A stretch of 64,000 bases of DNA from Akkermansiaceae bacterium (GTDB lineage Bacteria > Verrucomicrobiota > Verrucomicrobiia > Verrucomicrobiales > Akkermansiaceae): positions 50,821 through 114,820 of the forward strand of contig CAJIZY010000012.1 in assembly GCA_905181965.1 (NCBI GenBank), written 5' to 3'. Positions within the stretch are counted from its first letter, which is position 1. Every line of letters begins with the position of its first letter. The notes beneath the pieces are model-generated. The model made no database searches. It was not told where the DNA came from and saw only the letters and a program-made list of their open reading frames with translations. Below, in pieces: positions 7,970-16,321 of this stretch. The translations under genes and the position numbers were made by a program.

Positions 7970-9631
7970 ATGGACAAGGAAACTAATTCACCGGAAAAGT
8001 TTGAAATTGAAGATGCCGAAGAGAGCAGTGCTGTTGGTCCAATTTTTCTGACATGCTTCGTTCTTGCTGTTATTGGAGGCCTGATCTACCTGCCGTTTTA
8101 CGTGGAGCAGGACCCGATGTTAGAGATCTTGAATTCCGGGCAGTGGTGGGTTTCAAATGTCGGTGAATATCATCCGCTAATCTTGCATCTCCCAATTGGA
8201 ATCGTCTTTCTCACTCTGGTGATGGAGATTTGCAGTTGGTTTTCCTTCGGGAAATACCGTCCGCGGACGGCAGTGGGTCTTTTTCTAGCGTTCCTTACGG
8301 GCATAGTTGCCTGCGTCACTGGTGTTTTTGATCTGAGTGTTGAAGGCTGGAAAGCCGAGGAGTGGGAGGACGATATGTTCAAGCACATGTGGGTCGGGAT
8401 CGGTTTTGTAGGAGTGCTTGGTCTTACCTTCTTAGCGAAAATTTGGGGAAGTCGGAGCAGATCGCGTGGCCCGGTCTATGGCAGTCTTCTTCTCGTCGCA
8501 GGCGGAGCCATGGGATACGGGGCTCACTTTGGAGGTTTGGCCACCCACGGATCTGACCCTGTTGAGAATACGTGGGACGGTCTTACAGAGAATGTTCCAA
8601 TTTTTAAGCAGTGGGCTGGCAAAGAGGATGAAAATGATGAGGAGCCTGCTTCAACTGTCAAAAAGTTGGCGAAGGATCGTCTCGCGTTTGCTGATGTTGT
8701 TTATCCAATCATGGATGACAAGTGTCTCTATTGCCACTCGGAGGAGGCTGGAAAGAGTAAGGGTGGGTTGTGGATGGACACCTATGAGAACCTTCTAATT
8801 GGTGGAGATAGTCTGGATGGTGACGAGTATCGTACGCTTGTTCCTGGGCATTCTAAGCAAAGCTATATGATCGAGGTTATGGTTCTTCCAAAGGACGATG
8901 ATATGCACATGCCCCCGCCTAAAAAGAAGCAGATGGAAGAGCATGAGGTCAAGCTCCTCACTTGGTGGGTTGACAATATTCCCAGCAGTGAAACTTTGGA
9001 GGATAAGACCCTCGAAGAAATGGGAGCACCTCCTGAGATTATCGAGGCGGCTAAAAAGTTGTTGAGCCCCGAGGATCGTAAGCGAATGGAAGAGGCTGCT
9101 CAAGCCGCTAAAGATAAGGTCGAGCAGGAAAAAATTGCCAAAAGGGAGGCTCTCCAAAATGCCCTTGATGCTCTGAAGCAGGATCCCGCTTTTAAAACGT
9201 CCCTGAATTATACCTCTCAGGATTCCAACGATCTTGAATTTACAGCAGTGAGCTTGCGCGGAAAGTTGGACGATACGACTTTTCTTAAATTGGCTTCGGT
9301 TTCGACATATCTCACCAGCGTCAAGCTTGGGTCTGCTTCGATTACGGAAGAGAATTTGGCGGCCGAGTTACCCAAGATGAAAAACCTTATAAAGCTCGAT
9401 CTTAGTCAGACCCAGGTTGGCGACGCCGTGCTTGATGCTGTTGCGCAGCTGGAAGGGCTCGAGTGGTTGAACCTATACGGGACTCAAGTTACCGATGCTG
9501 GACTAATGAAGCTCAAAGGGTTGGTTAATTTACAGAAAATCTATCTTTGGCAATCCAAGGCAACAGCCGAAGGAGCAAAGGCCTTGAAGGCAGACCTCCC
9601 CGGCTTGGAGGTCGTTTTCGGGGTGGAGTAA
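7970..9631 (+). CDS. DUF2231 membrane / planctomycete-type cytochrome c / leucine-rich-repeat fusion protein
   Basis: A 553-residue multidomain protein. The N-terminal part has about five membrane helices: one near residues 20-37, then HPLILHLPIGIVFLTLVMEI (DUF2231 style), and further helices to about residue 185. A c-type heme site CLYCH (C252, C255, H256) follows within a planctomycete-type cytochrome c domain that ends with MPPPKKKQMEEHEVKLLTWW. After a charged helical linker (about 345-400), the C-terminus is a short leucine-rich repeat region (KNLIKLDLSQTQVGDAVLDA and GLEWLNLYGTQVTDAGL). The architecture implies a membrane-bound heme protein facing the periplasm. Electron partners are unknown. 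Confidence 0.85.
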   Translation: MDKETNSPEKFEIEDAEESSAVGPIFLTCFVLAVIGGLIYLPFYVEQDPMLEILNSGQWWVSNVGEYHPLILHLPIGIVFLTLVMEICSWFSFGKYRPRTAVGLFLAFLTGIVACVTGVFDLSVEGWKAEEWEDDMFKHMWVGIGFVGVLGLTFLAKIWGSRSRSRGPVYGSLLLVAGGAMGYGAHFGGLATHGSDPVENTWDGLTENVPIFKQWAGKEDENDEEPASTVKKLAKDRLAFADVVYPIMDDKCLYCHSEEAGKSKGGLWMDTYENLLIGGDSLDGDEYRTLVPGHSKQSYMIEVMVLPKDDDMHMPPPKKKQMEEHEVKLLTWWVDNIPSSETLEDKTLEEMGAPPEIIEAAKKLLSPEDRKRMEEAAQAAKDKVEQEKIAKREALQNALDALKQDPAFKTSLNYTSQDSNDLEFTAVSLRGKLDDTTFLKLASVSTYLTSVKLGSASITEENLAAELPKMKNLIKLDLSQTQVGDAVLDAVAQLEGLEWLNLYGTQVTDAGLMKLKGLVNLQKIYLWQSKATAEGAKALKADLPGLEVVFGVE

Positions 9632-9687
9632 TATTTCCCTAAAAATTTGGAGGTCGTTTTCTGAGTGAATCGCCGCCTTTTACCTCT

Positions 9688-10812
9688 TTAAATAAGGGAT
9701 GCGGGATCGACATTACCTTTGGTCATTTCAAGGGCATAGAACCGGCCGCCAAATTGCGTTGGGTGAATCAGGGTTTGGAATTGGCTAATTTCCTTTTGTG
9801 AGGGGTTAGAGAGAAGCCACTCTTTTCCGCAGTAGGTTAAATAGCGGCTTTGGTTCATGGCAGGGTGTATTTGCAAATCCAGCGAGGTGGCGAATTTTTC
9901 AACAGCGGTAAAGTTAACATCTGCAGTTAGATCCTGCTCCCCGGGATTTTCAAGGGGGTGGGCGCAGGTTTTGTGTTTAAAGTAGCAACGGAGGGTGCCG
10001 GCTGTTCGGGCTGGGTGATAAAGTGCTTCTTCATCTAGACCGTAATCGATCCAAATAAACAGGGCGTTTTCAAACATTCTGGCGAGTGGCGTCATGAATG
10101 AAGAGAGTTCGGGAGGCCCTTCGGTGACGTAGCCTTCCGGTAGATTTTTGGGGAGGTCGGGTTTGGCGGGCCAGCTGCCCCAGTCAAGCGAGCCAGCATT
10201 GGATGTTACGAGTATTTCGTGCCATTGATCATTTGATCTTAGATATAGAGGCACAGGAAGGGCATCGAGTATTTCGTTAGCGATTAGGGCTCCGATTTTT
10301 GCATGGCAATCGTTTGGCGAAGCGATAACAGAAGCTTCGCCTTGGAGTTTGGCCTGAAGTGATTTGCGGCGGACCGGAAGAGGTTCATGAACAAGGTAGT
10401 CGATCGCGCTCCTGAACTCAGGAGCGAAGTTGCTTATGGCTTGGAGGATATCGAGGCAGAGGGTGCCATCGTGAGCACCGGGTTCTAGGATTGTGAAGGT
10501 CTTGGGTGATCCATTGGCGCACCAGAACTTATAAAGCCGGTGAGCGAGGAGTTTTCCGAAGACCGACCCAACAGAGACGCTAGTAATGAAATCACCCTTT
10601 TTTGAGACAGTTGGCTTTCCCGGGCGGGCGTAGTAGCCTAGTTCGTGGTGGTAGAGGCACTGCGCCATGTAATCGGCAAAGGAAATGGGACCAGATTCTT
10701 TGACTCTAGCAAGGATAAGCCGACCCAAGTCAGTGATTGCCCCCGTGGAGGATCGGGGGTAAGGAAATGCATGTTGGAGGCCAGTTAAATCGACGGTTTC
10801 GCGAGACATCAT
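9688..10812 (-). CDS. MidA/NDUFAF7-family SAM-dependent methyltransferase (DUF185)
   Basis: About 374 residues. The N-terminal GPISFADYMAQCLYHHELGY and KGDFITSVSVGSVFGKLLA are diagnostic of the family. FTILEPGAHDGTLCLDIL is the SAM-binding motif, and LIANEILDALPVPLY is the conserved NE-x-x-DA-P block. In mitochondria the family methylates an Arg of complex I subunit NDUFS2; the bacterial role is usually not established. The frame is open to 10854 but this overlaps the PBP gene. The ATG at 10810-10812 (or 10807-10809) gives a normal N-terminus. Its start codon overlaps the divergent start codon of the PBP gene within CATG. Confidence 0.88.
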   Translation of the reverse strand: MMSRETVDLTGLQHAFPYPRSSTGAITDLGRLILARVKESGPISFADYMAQCLYHHELGYYARPGKPTVSKKGDFITSVSVGSVFGKLLAHRLYKFWCANGSPKTFTILEPGAHDGTLCLDILQAISNFAPEFRSAIDYLVHEPLPVRRKSLQAKLQGEASVIASPNDCHAKIGALIANEILDALPVPLYLRSNDQWHEILVTSNAGSLDWGSWPAKPDLPKNLPEGYVTEGPPELSSFMTPLARMFENALFIWIDYGLDEEALYHPARTAGTLRCYFKHKTCAHPLENPGEQDLTADVNFTAVEKFATSLDLQIHPAMNQSRYLTYCGKEWLLSNPSQKEISQFQTLIHPTQFGGRFYALEMTKGNVDPASLI

Positions 10813-13306
10813 GTATGGGACAAGGAACAAGAGGGTAAGGCGCGGGTTTTTCAAGCGAAAGGGTTTTTGGCTCTTTTGCCTGTTATGCTTGATCGTAGTT
10901 GGTTTTGCGGCGCGCTTTGGGGATAGGAAACTGAATCCCTATCGTGAGATTGCAATGGAGTATAACCTAGAGCGGGTTGGAGAGAAGGAGGAGATGAGCT
11001 TTATCCATGACCGTGGGGGCGTTGAAATTGGCACGATGTTTGTCGAGAATCGTTTTTCTCTTCCGCTGGAGGAAATCCCTCCGGTTTTTGTAGACGCGGT
11101 TCTGGCGCAGGAGGATCAACGGTTTTATACTCATGATGGGGTTGATTGGGTTGGCGTGGCTCGTGCGGCTTGGCTAAATTTCCAGAGCGGTTCAATCACA
11201 CAGGGAGCTGGAACGATTACGATGCAGCTGGCGCGCAAATCCTTCGATCTGCTGGGTGAAAAAAGGCGTCGTGAGTGGACTGGGTATGAGCGAAAGGTGG
11301 TGGAGGCATTCGTGGCGCTTAGAATCGAGGAGCATTTCCAGAGGAAATTGGAGTCCAAGTTTCCCAACGATCAAGAGGCCCGCAAGAAGGCGGCAAAGGA
11401 AGACATTCTCGAGATGTATTTAAATCTCGTTCCATTTGGTTCGGGATTCTACGGGGTGCGTTCCGCCTCGCTTGGATACTTTGGCAAGGAACCCGAGGAC
11501 CTTACTATTTCAGAGTCGGCTTCTATCGTGGCCTGTCTGAAGAATCCACAGCGGATTTCGCCGCTCAATAATCTAGATGAGAACAAAAAAAATCGTGACA
11601 TGGTCATCAATCGGATGGCTTTGGAGGGTATGATTTCTAGATTAGATCGTAACAAAATGATCTCGGGTCCAGTGGTATTGAATCCTAATCCGATTCGCCG
11701 TGGTAAAACATTCCTTTATGAAATCGTTGCGGAACAAGCTCGGGATTTGGTGGGAGAAGAGGCTCTTTCACGGGGAGGATACACGATTCGAACTACCATT
11801 GATGCATCTGTTCAATGGGCCGCCGAACAAAAAATGGCGAGCCAACTTTTACAGGTTGAAAACCAGGACGGATATAAGCACCCAAGATATTCGGAATACA
11901 AGAAATCGAACGGACCGCCGAAATATCTTCAAGGTGCAACATTAATGATAGATCATGAGAATGGTGAGGTGATCGCTCATGTAGGCGGCCGCAACTTTGC
12001 GCACTCACAGTATGATTTCATTGAGAATGGTAGCCGGCCACTTGGGACAGCCTTTTTCCCTTTCGTTTATGCTACTGGTTTTGAACGAGGGAAACATCCA
12101 GCGACCATGTTAAATGATGAGCAGATGGATCTTCGCAAGCTTCAGGTCGGCGGACTGGAAGGAGTTGCTGGTGAGTGGGGAATGGAAATTACCAATCCGG
12201 GATATGAAGGGAAGATCACCTCTCGTCGAGCCCTTGCAATGTCAAAAATTGCAGCAACGGTTGAACTCGGCCAGAAAATTGGTCTTTCAAAGGTGCACGC
12301 GGTTGCAGAAAATTTTGGACTCAAGCTTCCTTCGGAAAAGCTTTTAAACCGGATGATTGTTGGCTTCGATAACGTGAGCATGCCTGAAGTTGTTTCCGCC
12401 TACTCGGCCTTTCCGCGGGGAGGAAGCCGGATTACTGCAAGGCACTATATCTTGGAGATTCAGGATATCGATGGGAAGACCGTCTACCCGCTGAATGGAA
12501 ATGGCCCGGGGCTGGAGAGTCAGGAGGTTTGTTCGGATGCTGTTGCCTTTCAAGTTCATAGCGTTCTTAACGATGTTTTAAGAAGAGGCAATCTCGCTGA
12601 GCCTTCAAAAGGACTGAAGTCGAGTCTGCTACTGGGTGGCGGTAAGAGTGGAACTCCTTATGGCCTTACAGATGCCTGGATGGTGGGCTATAATAGTCGA
12701 ATTACTTGTGCAGTGTGGGTGGGGTTTTATGAAGGAGACCGCCAGGCAATCCACGAGACTGCTTTTGCCAAGAATTTGGCCTATCCGATTTGGGAAGATA
12801 TGATGAACGCTTCCCAACCAGCGTTCGTAGGGCCGGAGATCCTCCCTCCGGATTCGGTGGAGAAAGTCTCAATTTGTCGTGTGTCTGGAATGCGCCCGAC
12901 TCGTTATTGTAACGAATCTTTTGTCGACCCTGTGACGGGTAAAATTAGCTTTCCTACAACCAGTTATAAGGAGTATTTACAAAAGGGGGACGAAATAGGG
13001 ATTTGTGCGATTCACGGTGGAGGTCTCGATATCGAGGCACTGGCTAATCAAGCTGAAGTGCGTGATACAATGAATTCCATTCCCATTAAGGCCAAGGTGC
13101 CTCTGCTGCTTGGATTTGACCCATATAATAGTGAGACACCAACCCTGGGAATAAAAGATGATAGCGCTGAGGCTTGGATTTCAGAAGACGAGGTTCTGAT
13201 TGTAGAGGATCGCGTAAGGGGAGAGCTTGAAGCTGCGTTGAGCTTGCCAAAGCCTCCGCGTTTCGAATTGCCTCCACTAGATTTTGAGATCCTGAACAAT
13301 AATTAA
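10811..13306 (+). CDS. Class A PBP-like protein (PBP1 family): GT51 intact, transpeptidase active site degenerate
   Basis: An 831-residue single-pass inner-membrane protein: basic N-terminus, helix at about residues 21-38, GT51 glycosyltransferase, then a penicillin-binding domain. The GT51 motifs are intact: EDQRFYTHDGVD with catalytic Glu101, then GAGTITMQLARKS. The transpeptidase fold is recognisable but altered. Where the family has G-S-x-F-K-P, this protein has LGTAFFPFVY (T413, F416), so both the nucleophile Ser and the SxxK Lys are gone. The SxN motif reads S478-K-I. Only the KSG motif (K612-S-G-T) and DAWMVGYN remain. It should therefore polymerise glycan strands but not cross-link by the normal mechanism. 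The DNA here is in one clean frame, so the substitutions are not frameshift artefacts. Confidence 0.9.
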   Translation: MYGTRNKRVRRGFFKRKGFWLFCLLCLIVVGFAARFGDRKLNPYREIAMEYNLERVGEKEEMSFIHDRGGVEIGTMFVENRFSLPLEEIPPVFVDAVLAQEDQRFYTHDGVDWVGVARAAWLNFQSGSITQGAGTITMQLARKSFDLLGEKRRREWTGYERKVVEAFVALRIEEHFQRKLESKFPNDQEARKKAAKEDILEMYLNLVPFGSGFYGVRSASLGYFGKEPEDLTISESASIVACLKNPQRISPLNNLDENKKNRDMVINRMALEGMISRLDRNKMISGPVVLNPNPIRRGKTFLYEIVAEQARDLVGEEALSRGGYTIRTTIDASVQWAAEQKMASQLLQVENQDGYKHPRYSEYKKSNGPPKYLQGATLMIDHENGEVIAHVGGRNFAHSQYDFIENGSRPLGTAFFPFVYATGFERGKHPATMLNDEQMDLRKLQVGGLEGVAGEWGMEITNPGYEGKITSRRALAMSKIAATVELGQKIGLSKVHAVAENFGLKLPSEKLLNRMIVGFDNVSMPEVVSAYSAFPRGGSRITARHYILEIQDIDGKTVYPLNGNGPGLESQEVCSDAVAFQVHSVLNDVLRRGNLAEPSKGLKSSLLLGGGKSGTPYGLTDAWMVGYNSRITCAVWVGFYEGDRQAIHETAFAKNLAYPIWEDMMNASQPAFVGPEILPPDSVEKVSICRVSGMRPTRYCNESFVDPVTGKISFPTTSYKEYLQKGDEIGICAIHGGGLDIEALANQAEVRDTMNSIPIKAKVPLLLGFDPYNSETPTLGIKDDSAEAWISEDEVLIVEDRVRGELEAALSLPKPPRFELPPLDFEILNNN

Positions 13307-13314
13307 TCATAGCA

Positions 13315-14541
13315 ATGAGTGAAACAGCCTCTTCCAATCGATGGATTCCGTTCCAATGCCCAACATGTTTCGGTCTTTTTAGGATCAAGAAAAGTCAAGT
13401 TGGGCAAACAGGCCGTTGTCCGGTTTGTAATGCAGCGGTGCAATCGAGCGAAAGCGAAAATCTGGGTGTTTTGAATCAAGCGGCTTCATCGGCTATCGAT
13501 AATAATAACCTTCTTGAGAGGGTTGCAGTGGCACAGGAAATGACTTCCGAGCAGCTTAGAAAGGCAGAGAGCGGTATCAGAGGTCGTCGCCGTCAGTATG
13601 TCGGGGAGGAGGCAGGAGGAATGGCCTGGGAGGAAGAGGAAGCCTCTGATAACGTGTCTTGGAAAGTGGTGGTGAGTATTGTGCTATCAGCATTCGTCCT
13701 TTTGGCCCTGAGTCTTGTCTACTATAAAAATGTGGGACTTAATTCCTCGGCTGGTTCCACCAAGCCTGAAATTAATCGTGAACAAGCTGATTCCTGGCTT
13801 GATGATATTGAGAAAGCAGATCGGAACACCAAAAAAATTGAAGAGGGAGAGACGGCGGCAAAGGATGTGGATGATTTTGAGAATTTTGATAATGCTAAGG
13901 TAGAAAAAGCCATCAGGAACTTTGTGACGGCCGAATCTCCAGCCGAGTTAAAAAAGTATATTAGGGATTCCGAACGTGTGGGTCCTTTGCTCGATCGTTA
14001 TTATGAGAGAGTGGATTATGAGGCAGAGGGATTCGAAGCATTGGACATGACGCAAATGAAGTATAACGGAGACGTCGTTACTATGTTGGTGCAAAAAGCT
14101 GATTTCTTATCCTCACCTATTGCGGTTGAACGAGTTGTTGATGGGGAGGAAGAAAGCTATCAGATTGATTGGGAAAGCTGGGTTGGTTATTGCGATTATA
14201 CTCCCGAGCAAATGAGGGCGGAAAAGCCGGACAAGCCATTTCTTATGAGGGTTGTTGTAAAGCCTGCTAATTATTATAATTATGATTTCTCTGAAGATGG
14301 AAAATGGAGATCGTTGGGGTTGGAATTAAAGGATTCGATCCATTCTTTCCTCGGCTATGTTGAGAGAGACTCAGAGCAGGACAAAAAGTTTCTTGTTATG
14401 ATGAAGGGCGGGCAAGTAGTTGCCTGCATGGTCAGAGTTGCTTACCCCACTGGATCACGCTCCAAGGATCAGGTTGAGATTCTTGAAGTTGTAGGAAGTG
14501 GGTGGTTGCAAAATCTCAGCAAAGATAATGAGAATGATTGA
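13315..14541 (+). CDS. Hypothetical membrane protein with N-terminal zinc ribbon
   Basis: A 408-residue protein with no family I can name. Residues about 16-42 form a zinc ribbon (CPTCFGLFRIKKSQVGQTGR then CPVC), similar to the MJ0042/finger style found at the cytoplasmic N-terminus of many verrucomicrobial and planctomycetal membrane proteins. One membrane helix lies at about residues 120-140 (VVVSIVLSAFVLLALSLVYY). The remaining 270 residues are acidic and would be periplasmic. It starts 8 bp after the PBP gene stop and its own end overlaps the next start, so it is part of the same transcript. A role in envelope biology is suggested by context only. Confidence 0.75.
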   Translation: MSETASSNRWIPFQCPTCFGLFRIKKSQVGQTGRCPVCNAAVQSSESENLGVLNQAASSAIDNNNLLERVAVAQEMTSEQLRKAESGIRGRRRQYVGEEAGGMAWEEEEASDNVSWKVVVSIVLSAFVLLALSLVYYKNVGLNSSAGSTKPEINREQADSWLDDIEKADRNTKKIEEGETAAKDVDDFENFDNAKVEKAIRNFVTAESPAELKKYIRDSERVGPLLDRYYERVDYEAEGFEALDMTQMKYNGDVVTMLVQKADFLSSPIAVERVVDGEEESYQIDWESWVGYCDYTPEQMRAEKPDKPFLMRVVVKPANYYNYDFSEDGKWRSLGLELKDSIHSFLGYVERDSEQDKKFLVMMKGGQVVACMVRVAYPTGSRSKDQVEILEVVGSGWLQNLSKDNEND

Positions 14542-15925
14542 ATCTTTTAAGACGCCTGAAGACAAGGCGCTGAAGATGAATCTTGATTCTTCAATCTATG
14601 GTACCTTTGCCGAAATTGGAGCGGGGCAGGAAGTGGCTAATTGGTTTTTCAGGGCTTCGGCAACTGCCGGCACGGTCGCTAAGTCAATCTCAGCTTATGA
14701 CATGACAATCAGCGATGCGCTGTATGGAAAGAGTAAACGCTATGTATCTCAGGAGCGAGTGGTGGACATGGTTAATTATGAGTATGAGTTGCTTGAAAAG
14801 CGTCTTAGTGAAACGAGAGGGAGGGAGTCGCGTTTTTTTGCCTTTGCGAATACGGTAAGAGCAAGGGGGTATCAGGACACCGCCGAGTGTCATGGATGGT
14901 TAGCGATCCGTTTTCAGGGTCAGCCAGGCAGACCATCTGGAACGATTGTTCTTCACGTCAATCTTCTCGACGATGAGAATGTTGATCAAATGGAAGCTCT
15001 TGGGATTTTAGGAGTCAATTTTATTGATGCGGCCTATCATCAGGGTGGGGATCTCAGAGAGTTCGTTAGCTCACTCACAGAATTTATCGCGCCAGGTCGG
15101 ATTGAAATCGATATGCTGAGATTTGAGGGGGAGCCCTTCAAGATGGTCGATAATCGTATTTGTGCGCTCGAGCTAGTAAGACAGGGTATGTCTGCGGCTA
15201 CCGTATTTCTGCCAAATGGCGAAGTTGTGCAAGCCGCTGAAGCATTTTACAAAACTCCGCTTTTAATTCTGCGGGGAAGCTTTTTGCCAGTTACAAATCT
15301 ACATTTAGATATGTTGAATCAAGCTGGCAAAATTTTTCCGCCAGCTGGGGTTTCTCAGGAAGCTCGACCGTGCCAGGAAGTCTGTGAGGTTTCACTCAGT
15401 AATCTTCTACGTAATGGGGAAGTCGACTTGGTATCATTTTTGGATCGTGCTGATGCCTTACAAGCGATGGGTAAGGTTGTTATGGTTTCCAATTGTCCGG
15501 AATTTCACCGGGTGGCTGCATTGCTGAGAAGGTTTACAAGAGAGCCCATCGGTATGATTCTATCGATTGGGCTTTTAAACGAGTTGTTTAAAGAGAAGTG
15601 GTCTGATTCGTTGGAGGGAGGAATTTTGGAGTCATTCGGGCGCTTATTTAAGAGTAAACTCTCGCTTATGGTTTACCCATGGCGGAATGGTAAAGATGGG
15701 GAATATGTCACTGCAGATAACTTTCGTGCGCCCGAGGGATGGAAAAAGCTCTATGAGCATTTTATTGAAAATGGTATGATTACGGATATCGGTTGTGGTG
15801 ATCATAAGCTTCTTGAGAGGACTGGGCGCAGTCTCTTGAGGGCAGCTGCTAACGGTGAAGATTGGGAAGAATGGGTTCCGGAAGAAGCGCGCGCTTTGGT
15901 GAAATGTCATCTCAGACATCTGTAA
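14528..15925 (+). CDS. Conserved protein of unknown function (large soluble family)
   Basis: A 465-residue protein without signal peptide or membrane helix. The N-terminal block SIYGTFAEIGAGQEVANWFF with GTVAKSISAYDM, and YGKSKRYVSQERV, is strongly conserved in a broadly distributed bacterial family. I recall members being labelled 'TonB-dependent receptor' or 'nicotinate-nucleotide adenylyltransferase' in databases, but nothing in this sequence supports a receptor barrel or a nucleotidyltransferase motif. It starts at ATG 14528 (or 14534), overlapping the stop of the preceding gene, and its TAA overlaps the next ATG (TAATG at 15923-15927). The tight coupling on both sides suggests that the four genes from the PBP to the lipoprotein act together. 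Function unknown. Confidence 0.7.
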   Translation: MRMIESFKTPEDKALKMNLDSSIYGTFAEIGAGQEVANWFFRASATAGTVAKSISAYDMTISDALYGKSKRYVSQERVVDMVNYEYELLEKRLSETRGRESRFFAFANTVRARGYQDTAECHGWLAIRFQGQPGRPSGTIVLHVNLLDDENVDQMEALGILGVNFIDAAYHQGGDLREFVSSLTEFIAPGRIEIDMLRFEGEPFKMVDNRICALELVRQGMSAATVFLPNGEVVQAAEAFYKTPLLILRGSFLPVTNLHLDMLNQAGKIFPPAGVSQEARPCQEVCEVSLSNLLRNGEVDLVSFLDRADALQAMGKVVMVSNCPEFHRVAALLRRFTREPIGMILSIGLLNELFKEKWSDSLEGGILESFGRLFKSKLSLMVYPWRNGKDGEYVTADNFRAPEGWKKLYEHFIENGMITDIGCGDHKLLERTGRSLLRAAANGEDWEEWVPEEARALVKCHLRHL

Positions 15926-16320
15926 TGATTCGGATCGATTTCATGGTTTTGTTAATGCTGCCTTTGATGCTGAGCTCGTGCTCTACTCCAACGGGCCAGC
16001 CTTATCTCACAGCAGTCCGAAAAACCACTTTTTTTCTAGAGTCGAAGTCGCCGCAACAGTTGTTCGGTTTAAAGAAACGGAAAAAAGAAGATCAAATTGA
16101 TTTCTACTTCTGCGATGGCTCCAAGTGGGATAAGCAAAATGTTGTTTTTCCCCTGCGGGTGACGGTAAGCCTACTGTCTAAAGAACAGGGGGAGCGTTCA
16201 AATTTGAAATTGAGAGCCTATCGGAAAGGTCTCTTTTTGAGCCGGAGAAAGCGCGATTTTGAAGATAAATGGAGGAGCGCTATTTTGTTTCATCTTCATT
16301 CAATTCAACCAAATTTCTGA
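15925..16320 (+). CDS. Small putative lipoprotein
   Basis: A 131-residue protein beginning MIRIDFMVLLMLPLMLSSCS, a signal peptide with a lipobox (LSSC), so it should be lipidated and anchored in the inner or outer membrane. The mature part is basic (KKRKKEDQ, LSRRKRDFEDKW) with no recognisable domain. The start ATG overlaps the stop of the preceding gene by one base, giving TAATG. The NhaP-type antiporter gene starts 2 bp after its stop. I cannot assign a function. Confidence 0.7.
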   Translation: MIRIDFMVLLMLPLMLSSCSTPTGQPYLTAVRKTTFFLESKSPQQLFGLKKRKKEDQIDFYFCDGSKWDKQNVVFPLRVTVSLLSKEQGERSNLKLRAYRKGLFLSRRKRDFEDKWRSAILFHLHSIQPNF

Positions 16321-16321
16321 T

